Below are positions 47,756 through 56,980 of a DNA stretch of 64,000 bases, piece after piece. The position numbers were made by a program, and so were the translations under genes. The notes beneath the pieces are model-generated. The model was given only the letters and a program-made list of their open reading frames with translations, did not search any database and was not told the origin of the DNA. This DNA is from Acidobacteriota bacterium (GTDB taxonomy: Bacteria; Acidobacteriota; Terriglobia; Bryobacterales; Bryobacteraceae), in assembly GCA_018268715.1 (NCBI GenBank), contig JAFDVZ010000002.1, forward strand, positions 491,632 to 555,631, written 5' to 3'. The stretch's first letter is position 1. Each line of letters begins with the position of its first letter.

Positions 47756-49101
47756 GGCTATTACCGATTGCCGTTCTCGTCCTGCTGGCGGGATGCCAGA
47801 AGGCGCCAGACTCCAAGCCGGCCGCTAACGGGCCGAAGCAACTGACGGCTCGAATCGTGGATTCCGGCTTCCCTGACTCGCACGACTCCTACAACGCCAT
47901 CTCCTGCGCGAGCGATGGAAAGATCTACTATGTCCTGTCGTCTGAAAAGCCCGATGCCGGGGCCCGGATGTACTCTTACGACCCCACCTCGGCCGCTGTC
48001 CAATACATCGGCGATCTTACCGAAGCGGCCGGAGAAAAGGACGCGCACGCCATTTCCCAAGGCAAGAGTCATGTGAGTTTCATCGAGTCCCGCGGGAAGT
48101 TATACTTCGCCACTCATATTGGTTATTACTCGATCATCGACGGAATGGAAAAGCCCGGCATACCTCCGAAGGGCATGGGCAAGTATCCGGGCGGCCATTT
48201 TCTGTCCTACGATACGTCCACCGGAAAATTCGAGAGTCACGCCGTCGCGCCGCGCAACGAGGGCATCATCACGTTCAACATGGACACCCGCCGGCAGCGG
48301 CTCTATGGCCTCACCTGGCCCACCGGACGCTTTGTCCGCTACGATCTGCCGGCGAAGTCCTTCAAGGACCTTGGCCCGGTATCCGAGCAAGGCGAAGATG
48401 GCAAAGGTAAGACGTTCCGCACCATCTGCCGGTCCCTGGCGGTGAATCCCGAGGACGGTTCGGTGTACTTCTCCACCTCCGACGGCGCCATTCACCGATA
48501 TGACTACGCCACGGAGAGCATCTCCGTCATGAACGACGATCTCAAGAAGGATTACTTCGGCCTGTACGATCCTTCAAGCGCCGGCCACATGGGTTATAAC
48601 TGGCGGCAGACGTTTTTCTATGGTCCGGAGAAAGCCATCTATGGCGTTCACGGAAATTCGGGCTATCTGTTTCGCTATCTCACCGCCAGCGACGCGGTTG
48701 AAGTGCTCGACCGCATCACCAGCGAGGACTCCAAGCACAGCGGCATGTTCGACCAGTTCAGTTACGGCTATCTCGGCTTCACCCTGGGGCCCGACGGCAA
48801 GACCATCTACTATCTCACCGGCGGTCCGGTTTTCGAAAATGGACGGCGAGTGCGCGGGAAGGACTCCACGGCCAAGGGAGAATCCAAGGGCCGAGAGAAC
48901 CTGCATCTGGTCACCTGGGACATCCCGGCCCGCAAGTACACCGACCACGGTCCCATCTTTTTCACCAACGGGCAGCGGCCGAACTACGTGAACTCGATCG
49001 CGGTGGGGAAGGACGGTTCGGTGTACTGCCTGTCGCGTGTCTCAGAGGACGATCACGCTAAGACGGACCTCATCCGGATCGCTCCCGTGCTCGCCCAGTG
49101 A
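47752..49101 (+). CDS. Propeller-type lipoprotein
   Basis: 449 residues from GTG 47752. Lipoprotein signal peptide with lipobox LLAGC ([17 protein letters not shown]). The mature part repeats short blades ending in tyrosine-rich strands ([89 protein letters not shown]), consistent with a seven-bladed beta-propeller. No catalytic motif was recognised; it may bind or sense carbohydrate. The gene is translationally coupled to the Tat-signal aminotransferase. The longer frame from 47596 is only the shifted aminotransferase sequence, so it is not used. Confidence 0.8.
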   Translation: MRLLPIAVLVLLAGCQKAPDSKPAANGPKQLTARIVDSGFPDSHDSYNAISCASDGKIYYVLSSEKPDAGARMYSYDPTSAAVQYIGDLTEAAGEKDAHAISQGKSHVSFIESRGKLYFATHIGYYSIIDGMEKPGIPPKGMGKYPGGHFLSYDTSTGKFESHAVAPRNEGIITFNMDTRRQRLYGLTWPTGRFVRYDLPAKSFKDLGPVSEQGEDGKGKTFRTICRSLAVNPEDGSVYFSTSDGAIHRYDYATESISVMNDDLKKDYFGLYDPSSAGHMGYNWRQTFFYGPEKAIYGVHGNSGYLFRYLTASDAVEVLDRITSEDSKHSGMFDQFSYGYLGFTLGPDGKTIYYLTGGPVFENGRRVRGKDSTAKGESKGRENLHLVTWDIPARKYTDHGPIFFTNGQRPNYVNSIAVGKDGSVYCLSRVSEDDHAKTDLIRIAPVLAQ

Positions 49102-49123
49102 GGCGTGCGCGGCGCGCGGAGGC

Positions 49124-50605
49124 TCAGGGCGCCGTAATCTGGGCCTTCTCCTCCAGATCCCGCTTCTCGTCCTCGTTCCTCTTGCGGATCGCCTGGTACT
49201 GCGCCATCGCCGCTTTTGCCTTTTCCGGGGCGCCGGTGGCCTGATATGCACGGGCCAACTGGAAGTGCAGACTCCCGTCGTCGTCGGCGTTCAGCACCGC
49301 CTCCAGGTGCGGAATCGCCTCCGCCGCCTTCCCGATTCTCATGTACGCGAGTCCCAACGACGCCCGCGCCGGCGCAAGCTTGGGATTCAACCGCACGGCC
49401 GTTTCCAGGAACGGCGCCGCCTGCTCCGGTTGCTCCAGTCGCAGGTGAGCCTCACCGACAAAGAAGTTCAGATCCGCCGACCTGGGCTCGGCCGACAGCA
49501 TCTTCTCAAACAGCGGCAACGAGGCCCGATAATCGCCGCCCTGCTGCAGAGCCAGCGCCAACTGCTGCTCGAGCGCCGGATCCCCGGGCGCCATCTTCAT
49601 CGCCGTGCGCCACTCGGCGGCGGCTTCGATGAAGCGACCCTGGTTCATCGCGATGTCCGCCTTCAGCGTGTGAACCTCAATCGACTCGGGCAGCTCGCCC
49701 AGCTTCGAGAACGCCTGCCGCGCGAGTTCGCTGTAGGCGCGAATCTTCCAATACAAGGACGCCCCCGCCGTCGCGTCCAGATATCGCCCTGCGGTGAAGT
49801 CGCAGGCGGGCTTATCGCGAACGCAATCCGGCTTGGCGAGGGCGGCCGCCTTCTTCGCCTCCGCTTCGGCCCAGTCGGGATGCTCGGTTGCTCGATACAC
49901 CGTGGCTAATCCCTCGTGAGCGGGGCGGAAATCGGCTCGCCGGTCGAGCGCCTGTCTGTAGAAATAAAACGCCGACCGGAACTGTCGATGCGTGACCCGC
50001 GAATCCGCCACCAGCGACAGCCACTCGGGGGAACCCTGCGCGGTCTTGTTCAACTGTTGGAACGCCTGGTCCGCCAGCGCTTCGTAGGCCCGTCCGAGCC
50101 CATGCCACGCCTTGGGGTCGCCCGCCGTCATGGTCGTAAGCTTCCGGTATTGCGTCGCCGCCTCGCGCGCTCGTCCTACTGTAATCAGCGCGGACGCCAG
50201 CATGCCGCGCGCGTTCACGTGGGACGGGTCCACCGCGATGGCCTTCTCAAGCGGAGCCACCGCCGCCGCGGGCTCGCTCATCTCGAGCCGCGCCGTGCCC
50301 AGCGACAACAACGCCGGGAAATTGGACGGCTGCGCCTTCAGCACTCGCTCGAACTCGGGAATCGCCTCGCGAGGATTGCCCGCCATATGCAGCGCCAACC
50401 CAAGATTCAGGCGTAATCCCGCGTTATCGGGCAGCGCTTTCACCAGGTCGCGGCACAACGGAACGGCGTCGGCGAAACGTCCCTCTCCCATCAACTGGCG
50501 AACCTGCGCCGATTTGCGCGCAAGCTCATCCGTCTGCGCGAATGCGGCCAAAGCCGCAAGGAATAACAGCGCGAATCGCCGCTGGACGGCCACGTCGAAC
50601 GTCAA
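49124..50605 (-). CDS. Exported TPR repeat protein
   Basis: 493 residues. Signal peptide (RRFALLFLAALAAFAQ) followed by many TPR units: GRFADAVPLCRDLVKALPDN, LGLALHMAGNPREAIPEFER, EKAIAVDPSHVNARGMLASA, and more to a charged coiled C-terminus (RKRNEDEKRDLEEKAQ). TPR proteins scaffold protein complexes; the partner is unknown. Start options are TTG 50605 and GTG 50593; the second gives a cleaner signal peptide. The gene begins two bases from the galK stop on the same strand, so it is probably cotranscribed with the galactose genes. It converges with the propeller lipoprotein gene. Confidence 0.8.
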   Translation of the reverse strand: MTFDVAVQRRFALLFLAALAAFAQTDELARKSAQVRQLMGEGRFADAVPLCRDLVKALPDNAGLRLNLGLALHMAGNPREAIPEFERVLKAQPSNFPALLSLGTARLEMSEPAAAVAPLEKAIAVDPSHVNARGMLASALITVGRAREAATQYRKLTTMTAGDPKAWHGLGRAYEALADQAFQQLNKTAQGSPEWLSLVADSRVTHRQFRSAFYFYRQALDRRADFRPAHEGLATVYRATEHPDWAEAEAKKAAALAKPDCVRDKPACDFTAGRYLDATAGASLYWKIRAYSELARQAFSKLGELPESIEVHTLKADIAMNQGRFIEAAAEWRTAMKMAPGDPALEQQLALALQQGGDYRASLPLFEKMLSAEPRSADLNFFVGEAHLRLEQPEQAAPFLETAVRLNPKLAPARASLGLAYMRIGKAAEAIPHLEAVLNADDDGSLHFQLARAYQATGAPEKAKAAMAQYQAIRKRNEDEKRDLEEKAQITAP

Positions 50606-50606
50606 C

Positions 50607-51761
50607 CTACAGGACGCCCGCGCCGGCGGACGGCTTGCATTCGAAGACCTTCGGCGTCTTGCCGTACTTCTGCTGGTAGGCGGAAGTGATCGCCCTCGCG
50701 AAAGCCTCCACTTTTGCCGGCTCCACCAGGTTCACCGTGCAGCCGCCGAACCCTCCGCCCGTCATCCGGGCGCCGAAAACGCCGTCGACGCCCAAAGCGG
50801 CGTCCACCAGGAAGTCGAGTTCCTCGCAGCTCACCTCGTAATCGTGCTGCAGGCTGCGGTGCGAGCCCACAAAAAGCTCGCCCATGCGGTTGCGGTCGCC
50901 CGCGCGCGAGGCCTTCGCGAAATCCTCCACCCGGGCATTCTCCGACACCACGTGACGAGCCCGCTTCCGCGGAACCTCCGCCATCGCCTGGTCGATCATC
51001 GCCAGCTTCGCGTCCCGCAGCGACTTCACCTCCGGGTGCGACTGCTGGATGTGCGCCAACGCCTGGCCGCACTCGGCCACTCGATCGCGATACGCCGAGC
51101 CGCCGAGTTCGTGCTTCACCATCGAGTTCACCGCGATGATCGCCACGTTGTCCGGCAGCGGAACCTCTTCGTATTCGAGCGTCCGGCAGTCGATCTTGAT
51201 GGCGGCGTGCGCCTGGCCGAACACCGAAATGAACTGGTCCATGATGCCGCACGGCATGCCGACGAACTCGTTCTCCGCCGCCTTGCCGATTCGAGCCAGC
51301 TCCATGCGGTCCTCGAGAACCTTGCCGTCGCTCAGCGCGAGCGCGGTGGCGATTTCGAGCGCCGCCGACGAGCTGACGCCGGCCCCCACGGGGACGCTCG
51401 AATGGATCAGCACATCCTTGGGCTCCACGGCCATGCCCCGCTTCGCCAATTGCTGGGCGACTCCGAAGACGTAATCGGTCCAGTCCCGCTGCGGCGTGAT
51501 GCTGGCGACGCTGTCGGCGGCGCGTTCGGCGCCCTGTCCGATGTCCTCGGAATAAATTCGCAGCTTCCCGTCGGACGAACTGGGCGCGGCCGCGACATAA
51601 CACGCCGCTTCGAGCGCGATCGGCATCACCAGCCCTTCGGTGTAATCGGTGTGTTCGCCGATCAGGTTAACGCGTCCAGGAGCCCGGTATAACCTGGGCT
51701 CGCCCGAGCCGGGATATCGCTCGGGGAACTTGCTCTTCAGGACGCCCGCTTCGCCAGCCAC
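50607..51761 (-). CDS. galK: Galactokinase
   Basis: 384 residues, usual length. GHMP-kinase signatures: RAPGRVNLIGEHTDYTEG (galactokinase signature), VPVGAGVSSSAALE (ATP-binding glycine-rich loop), and FGARMTGGGFGGCTVNLV. It phosphorylates galactose at C1 for the Leloir pathway. Its start lies inside the 3' end of the small membrane-protein gene, which follows a sodium:solute symporter, so transport and phosphorylation of galactose are probably encoded in one transcript. galT, galE and a repressor are not in the window. Confidence 0.96.
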   Translation of the reverse strand: MAGEAGVLKSKFPERYPGSGEPRLYRAPGRVNLIGEHTDYTEGLVMPIALEAACYVAAAPSSSDGKLRIYSEDIGQGAERAADSVASITPQRDWTDYVFGVAQQLAKRGMAVEPKDVLIHSSVPVGAGVSSSAALEIATALALSDGKVLEDRMELARIGKAAENEFVGMPCGIMDQFISVFGQAHAAIKIDCRTLEYEEVPLPDNVAIIAVNSMVKHELGGSAYRDRVAECGQALAHIQQSHPEVKSLRDAKLAMIDQAMAEVPRKRARHVVSENARVEDFAKASRAGDRNRMGELFVGSHRSLQHDYEVSCEELDFLVDAALGVDGVFGARMTGGGFGGCTVNLVEPAKVEAFARAITSAYQQKYGKTPKVFECKPSAGAGVL

Positions 51762-51919
51762 AATAGCAATCCTCCAAATACCAGCATAGAGATCCCGGAG
51801 TAAAGATTGGCGTTCACGGTCGTCAGCGGCGCGCTATAGTTCGCAAAAACTCCGAGCGCCGTCAGAATCAAGCCCATGATCAGGAAGAACCATCCCGATG
51901 GAACACGCAGATCGAGCAT
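51737..51919 (-). CDS. Small two-helix membrane protein
   Basis: 60 residues with two predicted membrane helices (GWFFLIMGLILTALGVFANY and NLYSGISMLVFGGLLLWLA) and a short positively charged tail. It overlaps the galK start by 25 bases and sits 16 bases after the symporter stop, which supports it as a real gene of the galactose operon. No named family was recognised. It could be an accessory subunit or stabiliser of the symporter. Confidence 0.7.
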   Translation of the reverse strand: MLDLRVPSGWFFLIMGLILTALGVFANYSAPLTTVNANLYSGISMLVFGGLLLWLAKRAS

Positions 51920-51935
51920 ATCGACACCCCTTCTC

Positions 51936-53591
51936 TTACCGGAACAGGAAGTTCAACCCGAAACACACGATGGCCACCGAGATCGCCACCGGCCACGGCC
52001 GCTTATACCAGACCTCTGTCGCGTCGTGCGGAATCTCCGTGGTGCCGTACACCAGGCCGGTCAACTCCGCGTCGGCCTTCGGCTTGGAAGCCAGGCTGAC
52101 CACGGTGGTGACCACAAAGCACGCCAGGAAAGCGAACGTCGCCACCCAGAAATTCTGCGCCATCGTGGACCGGTACTCCACCATCGGCGTGATCCATCCG
52201 CCCTTGCCTTCGGCGATCGTCAACCCGTGCGTCAGCGACGCCGCCACCGTCCCCGAGATCAACCCGCAGAACGCCCCGTGCCCCGTGCTCCGCTTCCAGA
52301 ACATGCCCAGCAGGAACGTGGCGAATAGCGGAGCGTTCACGAAGCCGAACACCAGTTGCAGCAGGTCCATCATGTTGTTGTAGCGCGTAGCCAGATACGC
52401 CGCCCCAATCGACAGGATCGTGCCGAAGATCGTCGTCAGCCGGCCCACTCTCAGATAATGCGAATCCGGAGCGTTCTTCTTGATGTAGCTCTGGTAGATG
52501 TCGTAGGTGAACACCGTATTGAAGGCCGTGACGTTGCCCGCCATGCCCGACATAAAGGACGCCATCAGTCCGGTGAGCCCGAAGCCCAACAGCCCCGACG
52601 GGTAGAACTTCGTCATCAGCGTCGTCAGCACCTGGTCGTAATCCGGACCGCCGCCCGGCTTCACCGGAAGGCTATAGCCCGACCCTGCCGTCAGATGCAG
52701 CGCCAGCGCCGCCAGTCCCGGAATGATCACGACAAACGGCAGAAACATCTTCGGGAACGCGCCCACCAGCGGAGTCTTCCGCGCGGAGGCCATCGAATCG
52801 GCCGCCATCGCGCGCTGCACCACCAGGAAGTTCGTGCACCAGTATCCGAACGACAGCACGAACCCCAGCCCGATGATCATCCCGATGACGTCCACGCCCA
52901 TCGGATTGTCCGACGCGCTGCCCATGTACTTCCACGAATGCACCATGGTGGGCGGCACGCGCGAAGCGATGCCCTCCCAACCGCCGGCCTTCGACACCGC
53001 CAGAATCGTCAACGGCGCGAAGCCGAACACGATCAGGAAGAACTGCAGCACCTCGTTATAGATCGCGCTCGTCAGCCCGCCCAGGTACGTGTAGACCAGT
53101 ACGATCGCGGCCGAAAGCAGTACCGACGCGGTGAAGTTCCACCCCAGCACAAGCTGGAACAGCAGCCCCAGCGCATACATCGAAATGCCGGAGCTGAACA
53201 CCGTCATAATCGCGAACGAGATCGCGTTGAATCCGCGCGTCTTCTCGTCGAACCTCAGCCGCAGGTACTCAGGCACGCTGCGAGCCTTGCTGCCGTAATA
53301 AAACGGCATCATGAACAGGCCCACAAACAACATCGCGGGAATCGCGCCGACCCAATAGAAATGGGCCGTCATAATCCCGTACTTCGCGCCCGACGCGCAC
53401 ATGCCAATCAGTTCCTGAGCGCCCAGATTCGTGGCGACAAAGGCCAGGCTGGTAATCCACAGGGGCACCGATCGCCCGGAGGTGAGAAAGTCTTCGCTCG
53501 TCGAGACACCGCGCTTCAGAACCCAGCCGATGCCTAGAACGAACGCGAAATAGATGGCAAGAACAACGTAGTCAATGTAGGCTAGGGTCAA
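51936..53591 (-). CDS. Sodium:solute symporter (SSS family), probably galactose
   Basis: 551 residues with about 14 hydrophobic helices. SSS/SGLT features: SEDFLTSGRSVPLWITSLAF, GAQELIGMCASGAKYG, VYTYLGGLTSAIYNEVLQFF, GLTGLMASFMSGMAGNVTAF (with the conserved sodium-site region) and the C-terminal AVSIAIVCFGLNFLF. Family members move sugars, amino acids or vitamins with sodium. The adjacent galK makes galactose the likely substrate (inference). A leader of about 100 bases containing a weak hairpin precedes it. Confidence 0.92.
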   Translation of the reverse strand: MTLAYIDYVVLAIYFAFVLGIGWVLKRGVSTSEDFLTSGRSVPLWITSLAFVATNLGAQELIGMCASGAKYGIMTAHFYWVGAIPAMLFVGLFMMPFYYGSKARSVPEYLRLRFDEKTRGFNAISFAIMTVFSSGISMYALGLLFQLVLGWNFTASVLLSAAIVLVYTYLGGLTSAIYNEVLQFFLIVFGFAPLTILAVSKAGGWEGIASRVPPTMVHSWKYMGSASDNPMGVDVIGMIIGLGFVLSFGYWCTNFLVVQRAMAADSMASARKTPLVGAFPKMFLPFVVIIPGLAALALHLTAGSGYSLPVKPGGGPDYDQVLTTLMTKFYPSGLLGFGLTGLMASFMSGMAGNVTAFNTVFTYDIYQSYIKKNAPDSHYLRVGRLTTIFGTILSIGAAYLATRYNNMMDLLQLVFGFVNAPLFATFLLGMFWKRSTGHGAFCGLISGTVAASLTHGLTIAEGKGGWITPMVEYRSTMAQNFWVATFAFLACFVVTTVVSLASKPKADAELTGLVYGTTEIPHDATEVWYKRPWPVAISVAIVCFGLNFLFR

Positions 53592-53662
53592 GCGAAGAGT
53601 CTATCACGACGCCAGACCCTCCGCAGGCCCTGCTGTCGCGCATTTAAGCGCTTCCATTGTCA

Positions 53663-53678
53663 GACAGGCAGACCTGTC
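53663..53678 (-). terminator. Weak terminator-like hairpin
   Basis: GACAGG (53663-53668) pairs with CCTGTC (53673-53678) around CAGA, just downstream of the CRTAC1-type gene and upstream of the symporter on the same strand. Six base pairs and no T tract, so a weak terminator at best. Confidence 0.35.
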
Positions 53679-53685
53679 CGCCGCC

Positions 53686-56600
53686 CTATCGCCGCCGCAC
53701 GCCCGCCGCCAGTTCCGGAACCAGCCGCACCGCCGGCCGGGTGTTGTACCGCTTCCGATACTCCCGATGCGCCGGGTCCTCGGGATACCGCTCGCCGGCC
53801 GGATACGGGTACGCGCTCATGGCGTGGAAGGGCAGCGGCTCCACCGTCTGCGAATACGCCGTATTGGCATCGGCGTCCTTGGCCCAGCCATCCACCAGCA
53901 GCAGGAAATCCCGCCGCCAGCCCGCCGGGAGCGCCGGCAACCCCGCCGCGTCGAACTCCAGTTGCAGCTCATCGCCCGCACCCATGATCACCAACCGGTC
54001 GTCGACGCCCCGCACCAGCTCCCGCACATCGCCATAGCGCGTATAGAAGCCGGGCGTCTGGTTCCACTGCCCGCCGGCCGACCATTTGGCGTACTCGAAG
54101 CTCTCCGGCTGCTCGTGCCGGGGATGAATCGTCGCCCGAGAGAACCCGCGCAGCCGCAGCTCGGCCGACCCCGCGTCGACGCCCGCCATCCGCGCCTCCG
54201 GCGCCGCCGCGTCGTTGCTCAGGAAGATCTCGTCCCAATACAGACACAGGTTCGTGACAATCCGCACCTGGCGCGACGCCGACAGGAACTTACCCGTCAG
54301 ATCCACCGCCATGGTCTTCGGCTTGCCTGCCGGAATGCCCATGTCCTCAATCACCGTGCGCCACTCGCCCGCCGCGTCCCGCACCTGCAAATACGGCATC
54401 ACCAGAGCCCGCTTCGCATTCTGCGACGTCCCCACGAAGGTGCTGCCGTCGGCCCAATCCACCCAGCCATTCAAAAACAGGACGGCCTTGTTTTGTGGCG
54501 CCGCGCCCGGCCCGAAATCGAGCGTAATCGAGTGCATCCCCGCCACGCCCGCCGAGTCATGTTCGAAGCCCGCCGCATACGTCCGATCCCGCCGAGCCAC
54601 CGCCGCCAGCACATCCCGCCCGCGCTCATCCCGCGCCGAAACCGGCTCCATCCGCCGGCTCACTCCAAACAGGCGGAACTCGGGAAACGGCGGCGCCTTG
54701 AACTTCTCATTCGTATAAACCGTCGTCGACGCCGGATGATCCACCGCCACCAGCTTCACCTGGTCGAGATAGGAAACCTCGTGCAACTCCTCGGTGATGC
54801 GCACGCGATACCGCCCATCCACCGCCTTCAGCGACTCGCCGGGAATCGTCACGTACTCATCGTGATCCACCGGGAAGTATGTCCCATCGCCCGACCCCGC
54901 GCCCAGCGGCGCGACGCCCAGCACATCGGTGATGAACTCGAACTCGCGCCCATTCCACGTAAAAATCATCGGGCACGACCCCGACAATCGGGGAGCTTCC
55001 TTATAGGTCACCGGCCGCGCCGTCGGCTCATTCGGCTGATTCTGAATCAGCCCATTCGCCCAACTGATCCGAACCGTGTCGAGCTGCTTATGCCCATCGA
55101 CGCCGAACACCACCGGCACGCCGTCCCACATCTTCTTCTGATACAACTCGCCGGCCTTCACCTCGATCTCGGTCCCTGGCGCGAGCTTCATGTTCTTCAC
55201 GCCCACCAGCGCCATCCGCAAGCCCACATTGCGAGTCGCCGTGCGATTCAGCGACACGTGAATCGACCCGTCCTTGGCCACCGAAGCGACATCCGTGCGC
55301 CCGTCGGCGTCAAAATCGGCGATCGTCGACACCACCGCATCGGCCAAGCCCGCGGGCGTCCTGGCAGCGGCCATCTCGGCCAGCCCCTGATTCCGCCGCA
55401 CCGCCTTGCCCGCGATCAAATCCGTCAAGCTGCGATTCTCGAGATCGGCGAACGCCACCCCGCCCGCGGCCTCATAAGCCTTGGCCTCGAACTTACCCGT
55501 TTTGTTCAACGCGATCGCCGCGCCCGCCGGCCCGGTGTACGCAAGATCGAGCCACCCGTCGTTATCGATGTCCACCGGCGTTAGCTGAGTCGCCCGCGCC
55601 GCGACAGCCTCCAGCGGAGTGGCATGGAACACACCCCGCATATCGTCGCGATACAGCACGCCCGCGTGATCGGCGTAGGAAACCGCCAGGTCCATGCTCT
55701 TGGTGTCGGGCACAACGCGGAAGAACGCGGCCGCCACGGCGCGTCCCGCCGCGAAGGGAAAGTGCGACGAAAAATCCTCGAACTTGCCCTCTCCATCATT
55801 GCGGATCAACGCCGACTTCTCCCCTAGCAGGAACAAATCGTCATCGTAGTCGTGATCGAAATCCAGCCACACCGCCGTCTCGAATCGCCCCTTCGGCAGC
55901 CCCGCGTCTTTCTCCTCAAACCGTCCCTTCACGTTATGAAACAGGTGCGGGGCGGTCTCCGTCGTCACGCACAAATCCGGCAGCCCGTCGTCGTCGTAAT
56001 CGCCCACCGCCACCGCCACGACATCCTTCAACGCCTCGAGCCCCGTATTCGCCGCCGGCTCCGCCCCGCCCCGATACAGCCGCACGCCCGCGCGCGACCA
56101 CACCAGCAGGTCCGGCTTGCCATCGCCATCGGCGTCGAGCGCCGCCACGCCCGCCGACTTCGCATCCGCCGAACCCGCCAGCTTACGATCCTCGAACTTC
56201 ACCTCCGCCGGCGCCGACGCGTCGCGACCCGCCGGATGCGCCTGCGAAGGATCGTACAGCTCCGCATAGAAACACCACTCGACATCCTCGGAATCGCCCG
56301 CCGCCTGCTGCTTCTTCTTCACGTCCTGAAACGCCGCCAGCGCCCGCTTGGCCTCCGCATCCGGCCCATGCAGCCGGTAGTAGTTGTAGATTTTGAACTT
56401 GGGAGCGACGAAATTGGCGTCCAGCTTCTCGGCGATCTGGAACTGCTTGAACCCGTCCTCGGGTCGATTGGCGAGCTCATACAGCAGCCCCAGGTTGTAA
56501 TGCGAAACCGGCTCATCCGGCACAAGCTCCACCATGCGTTCGAACTGCTTCAGGGCGTCGTCGAAGCGCCCCTGCCGCTTGTAGGCGATGCCCAGGTTGA

Positions 56601-56919
56601 ACCAGGTGTAGGGCAAGGAAGCGTCCTGTTTCTGGCACTTCTCCAGCTCCGCGATGCCCGCGTCCACCTCGCCCGCCCGCAGCAGCGCCAGCCCGTAGTT
56701 CAAGCGGTCGCGGTAGGAGTTCGGCGCCAGATCGAGCGCCTTCTTCAACTCCGCCGGCGCCTGCGTCTGCGACGTGGGCGTCTCGTACAGGGCCTTGCCC
56801 AGGTTGCGATGCCGCCACAGTTCCTGTTCGTTGGCGAACCCGGAGACGGGACCGGGAACCAGCCCGATCAGCGCCGCCGCGAGTCCAAGAGCCGCAAGAC
56901 AAACGTAGAGATTGCGCAT
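53686..56919 (-). CDS. Large exported CRTAC1-type protein: TPR + FG-GAP/VCBS + ASPIC
   Basis: 1077 residues from ATG 56919. A signal anchor or peptide (LYVCLAALGLAAALIGLVPG) is followed by TPRs (about 70-190; YTWFNLGIAYKRQGRFDDAL), then FG-GAP/VCBS repeats with calcium-binding DxDxDG loops (ALDADGDGKPDLLVW, GDYDDDGLPDLCVT, DIDNDGWLDLAYTG, DFDADGRTDVASV). An ASPIC/UnbV-like domain comes next (NVGLRMALVGVKNMKLAPGT). The last 450 residues, opening with SCPMIFTWNGREFEFITDVLG, are a conserved-looking beta-rich module I cannot name. Extracellular propeller-type binding protein; function unknown. ATG 56919 was preferred to the upstream start at 56961 because the signal peptide begins there. Confidence 0.85.
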   Translation of the reverse strand: MRNLYVCLAALGLAAALIGLVPGPVSGFANEQELWRHRNLGKALYETPTSQTQAPAELKKALDLAPNSYRDRLNYGLALLRAGEVDAGIAELEKCQKQDASLPYTWFNLGIAYKRQGRFDDALKQFERMVELVPDEPVSHYNLGLLYELANRPEDGFKQFQIAEKLDANFVAPKFKIYNYYRLHGPDAEAKRALAAFQDVKKKQQAAGDSEDVEWCFYAELYDPSQAHPAGRDASAPAEVKFEDRKLAGSADAKSAGVAALDADGDGKPDLLVWSRAGVRLYRGGAEPAANTGLEALKDVVAVAVGDYDDDGLPDLCVTTETAPHLFHNVKGRFEEKDAGLPKGRFETAVWLDFDHDYDDDLFLLGEKSALIRNDGEGKFEDFSSHFPFAAGRAVAAAFFRVVPDTKSMDLAVSYADHAGVLYRDDMRGVFHATPLEAVAARATQLTPVDIDNDGWLDLAYTGPAGAAIALNKTGKFEAKAYEAAGGVAFADLENRSLTDLIAGKAVRRNQGLAEMAAARTPAGLADAVVSTIADFDADGRTDVASVAKDGSIHVSLNRTATRNVGLRMALVGVKNMKLAPGTEIEVKAGELYQKKMWDGVPVVFGVDGHKQLDTVRISWANGLIQNQPNEPTARPVTYKEAPRLSGSCPMIFTWNGREFEFITDVLGVAPLGAGSGDGTYFPVDHDEYVTIPGESLKAVDGRYRVRITEELHEVSYLDQVKLVAVDHPASTTVYTNEKFKAPPFPEFRLFGVSRRMEPVSARDERGRDVLAAVARRDRTYAAGFEHDSAGVAGMHSITLDFGPGAAPQNKAVLFLNGWVDWADGSTFVGTSQNAKRALVMPYLQVRDAAGEWRTVIEDMGIPAGKPKTMAVDLTGKFLSASRQVRIVTNLCLYWDEIFLSNDAAAPEARMAGVDAGSAELRLRGFSRATIHPRHEQPESFEYAKWSAGGQWNQTPGFYTRYGDVRELVRGVDDRLVIMGAGDELQLEFDAAGLPALPAGWRRDFLLLVDGWAKDADANTAYSQTVEPLPFHAMSAYPYPAGERYPEDPAHREYRKRYNTRPAVRLVPELAAGVRRR

Positions 56920-56980
56920 GGTGAGACTAGTAATTAGATTACCGCCGGCCGGATGAGTCATACTTTTCGTTTAAGGTGCC

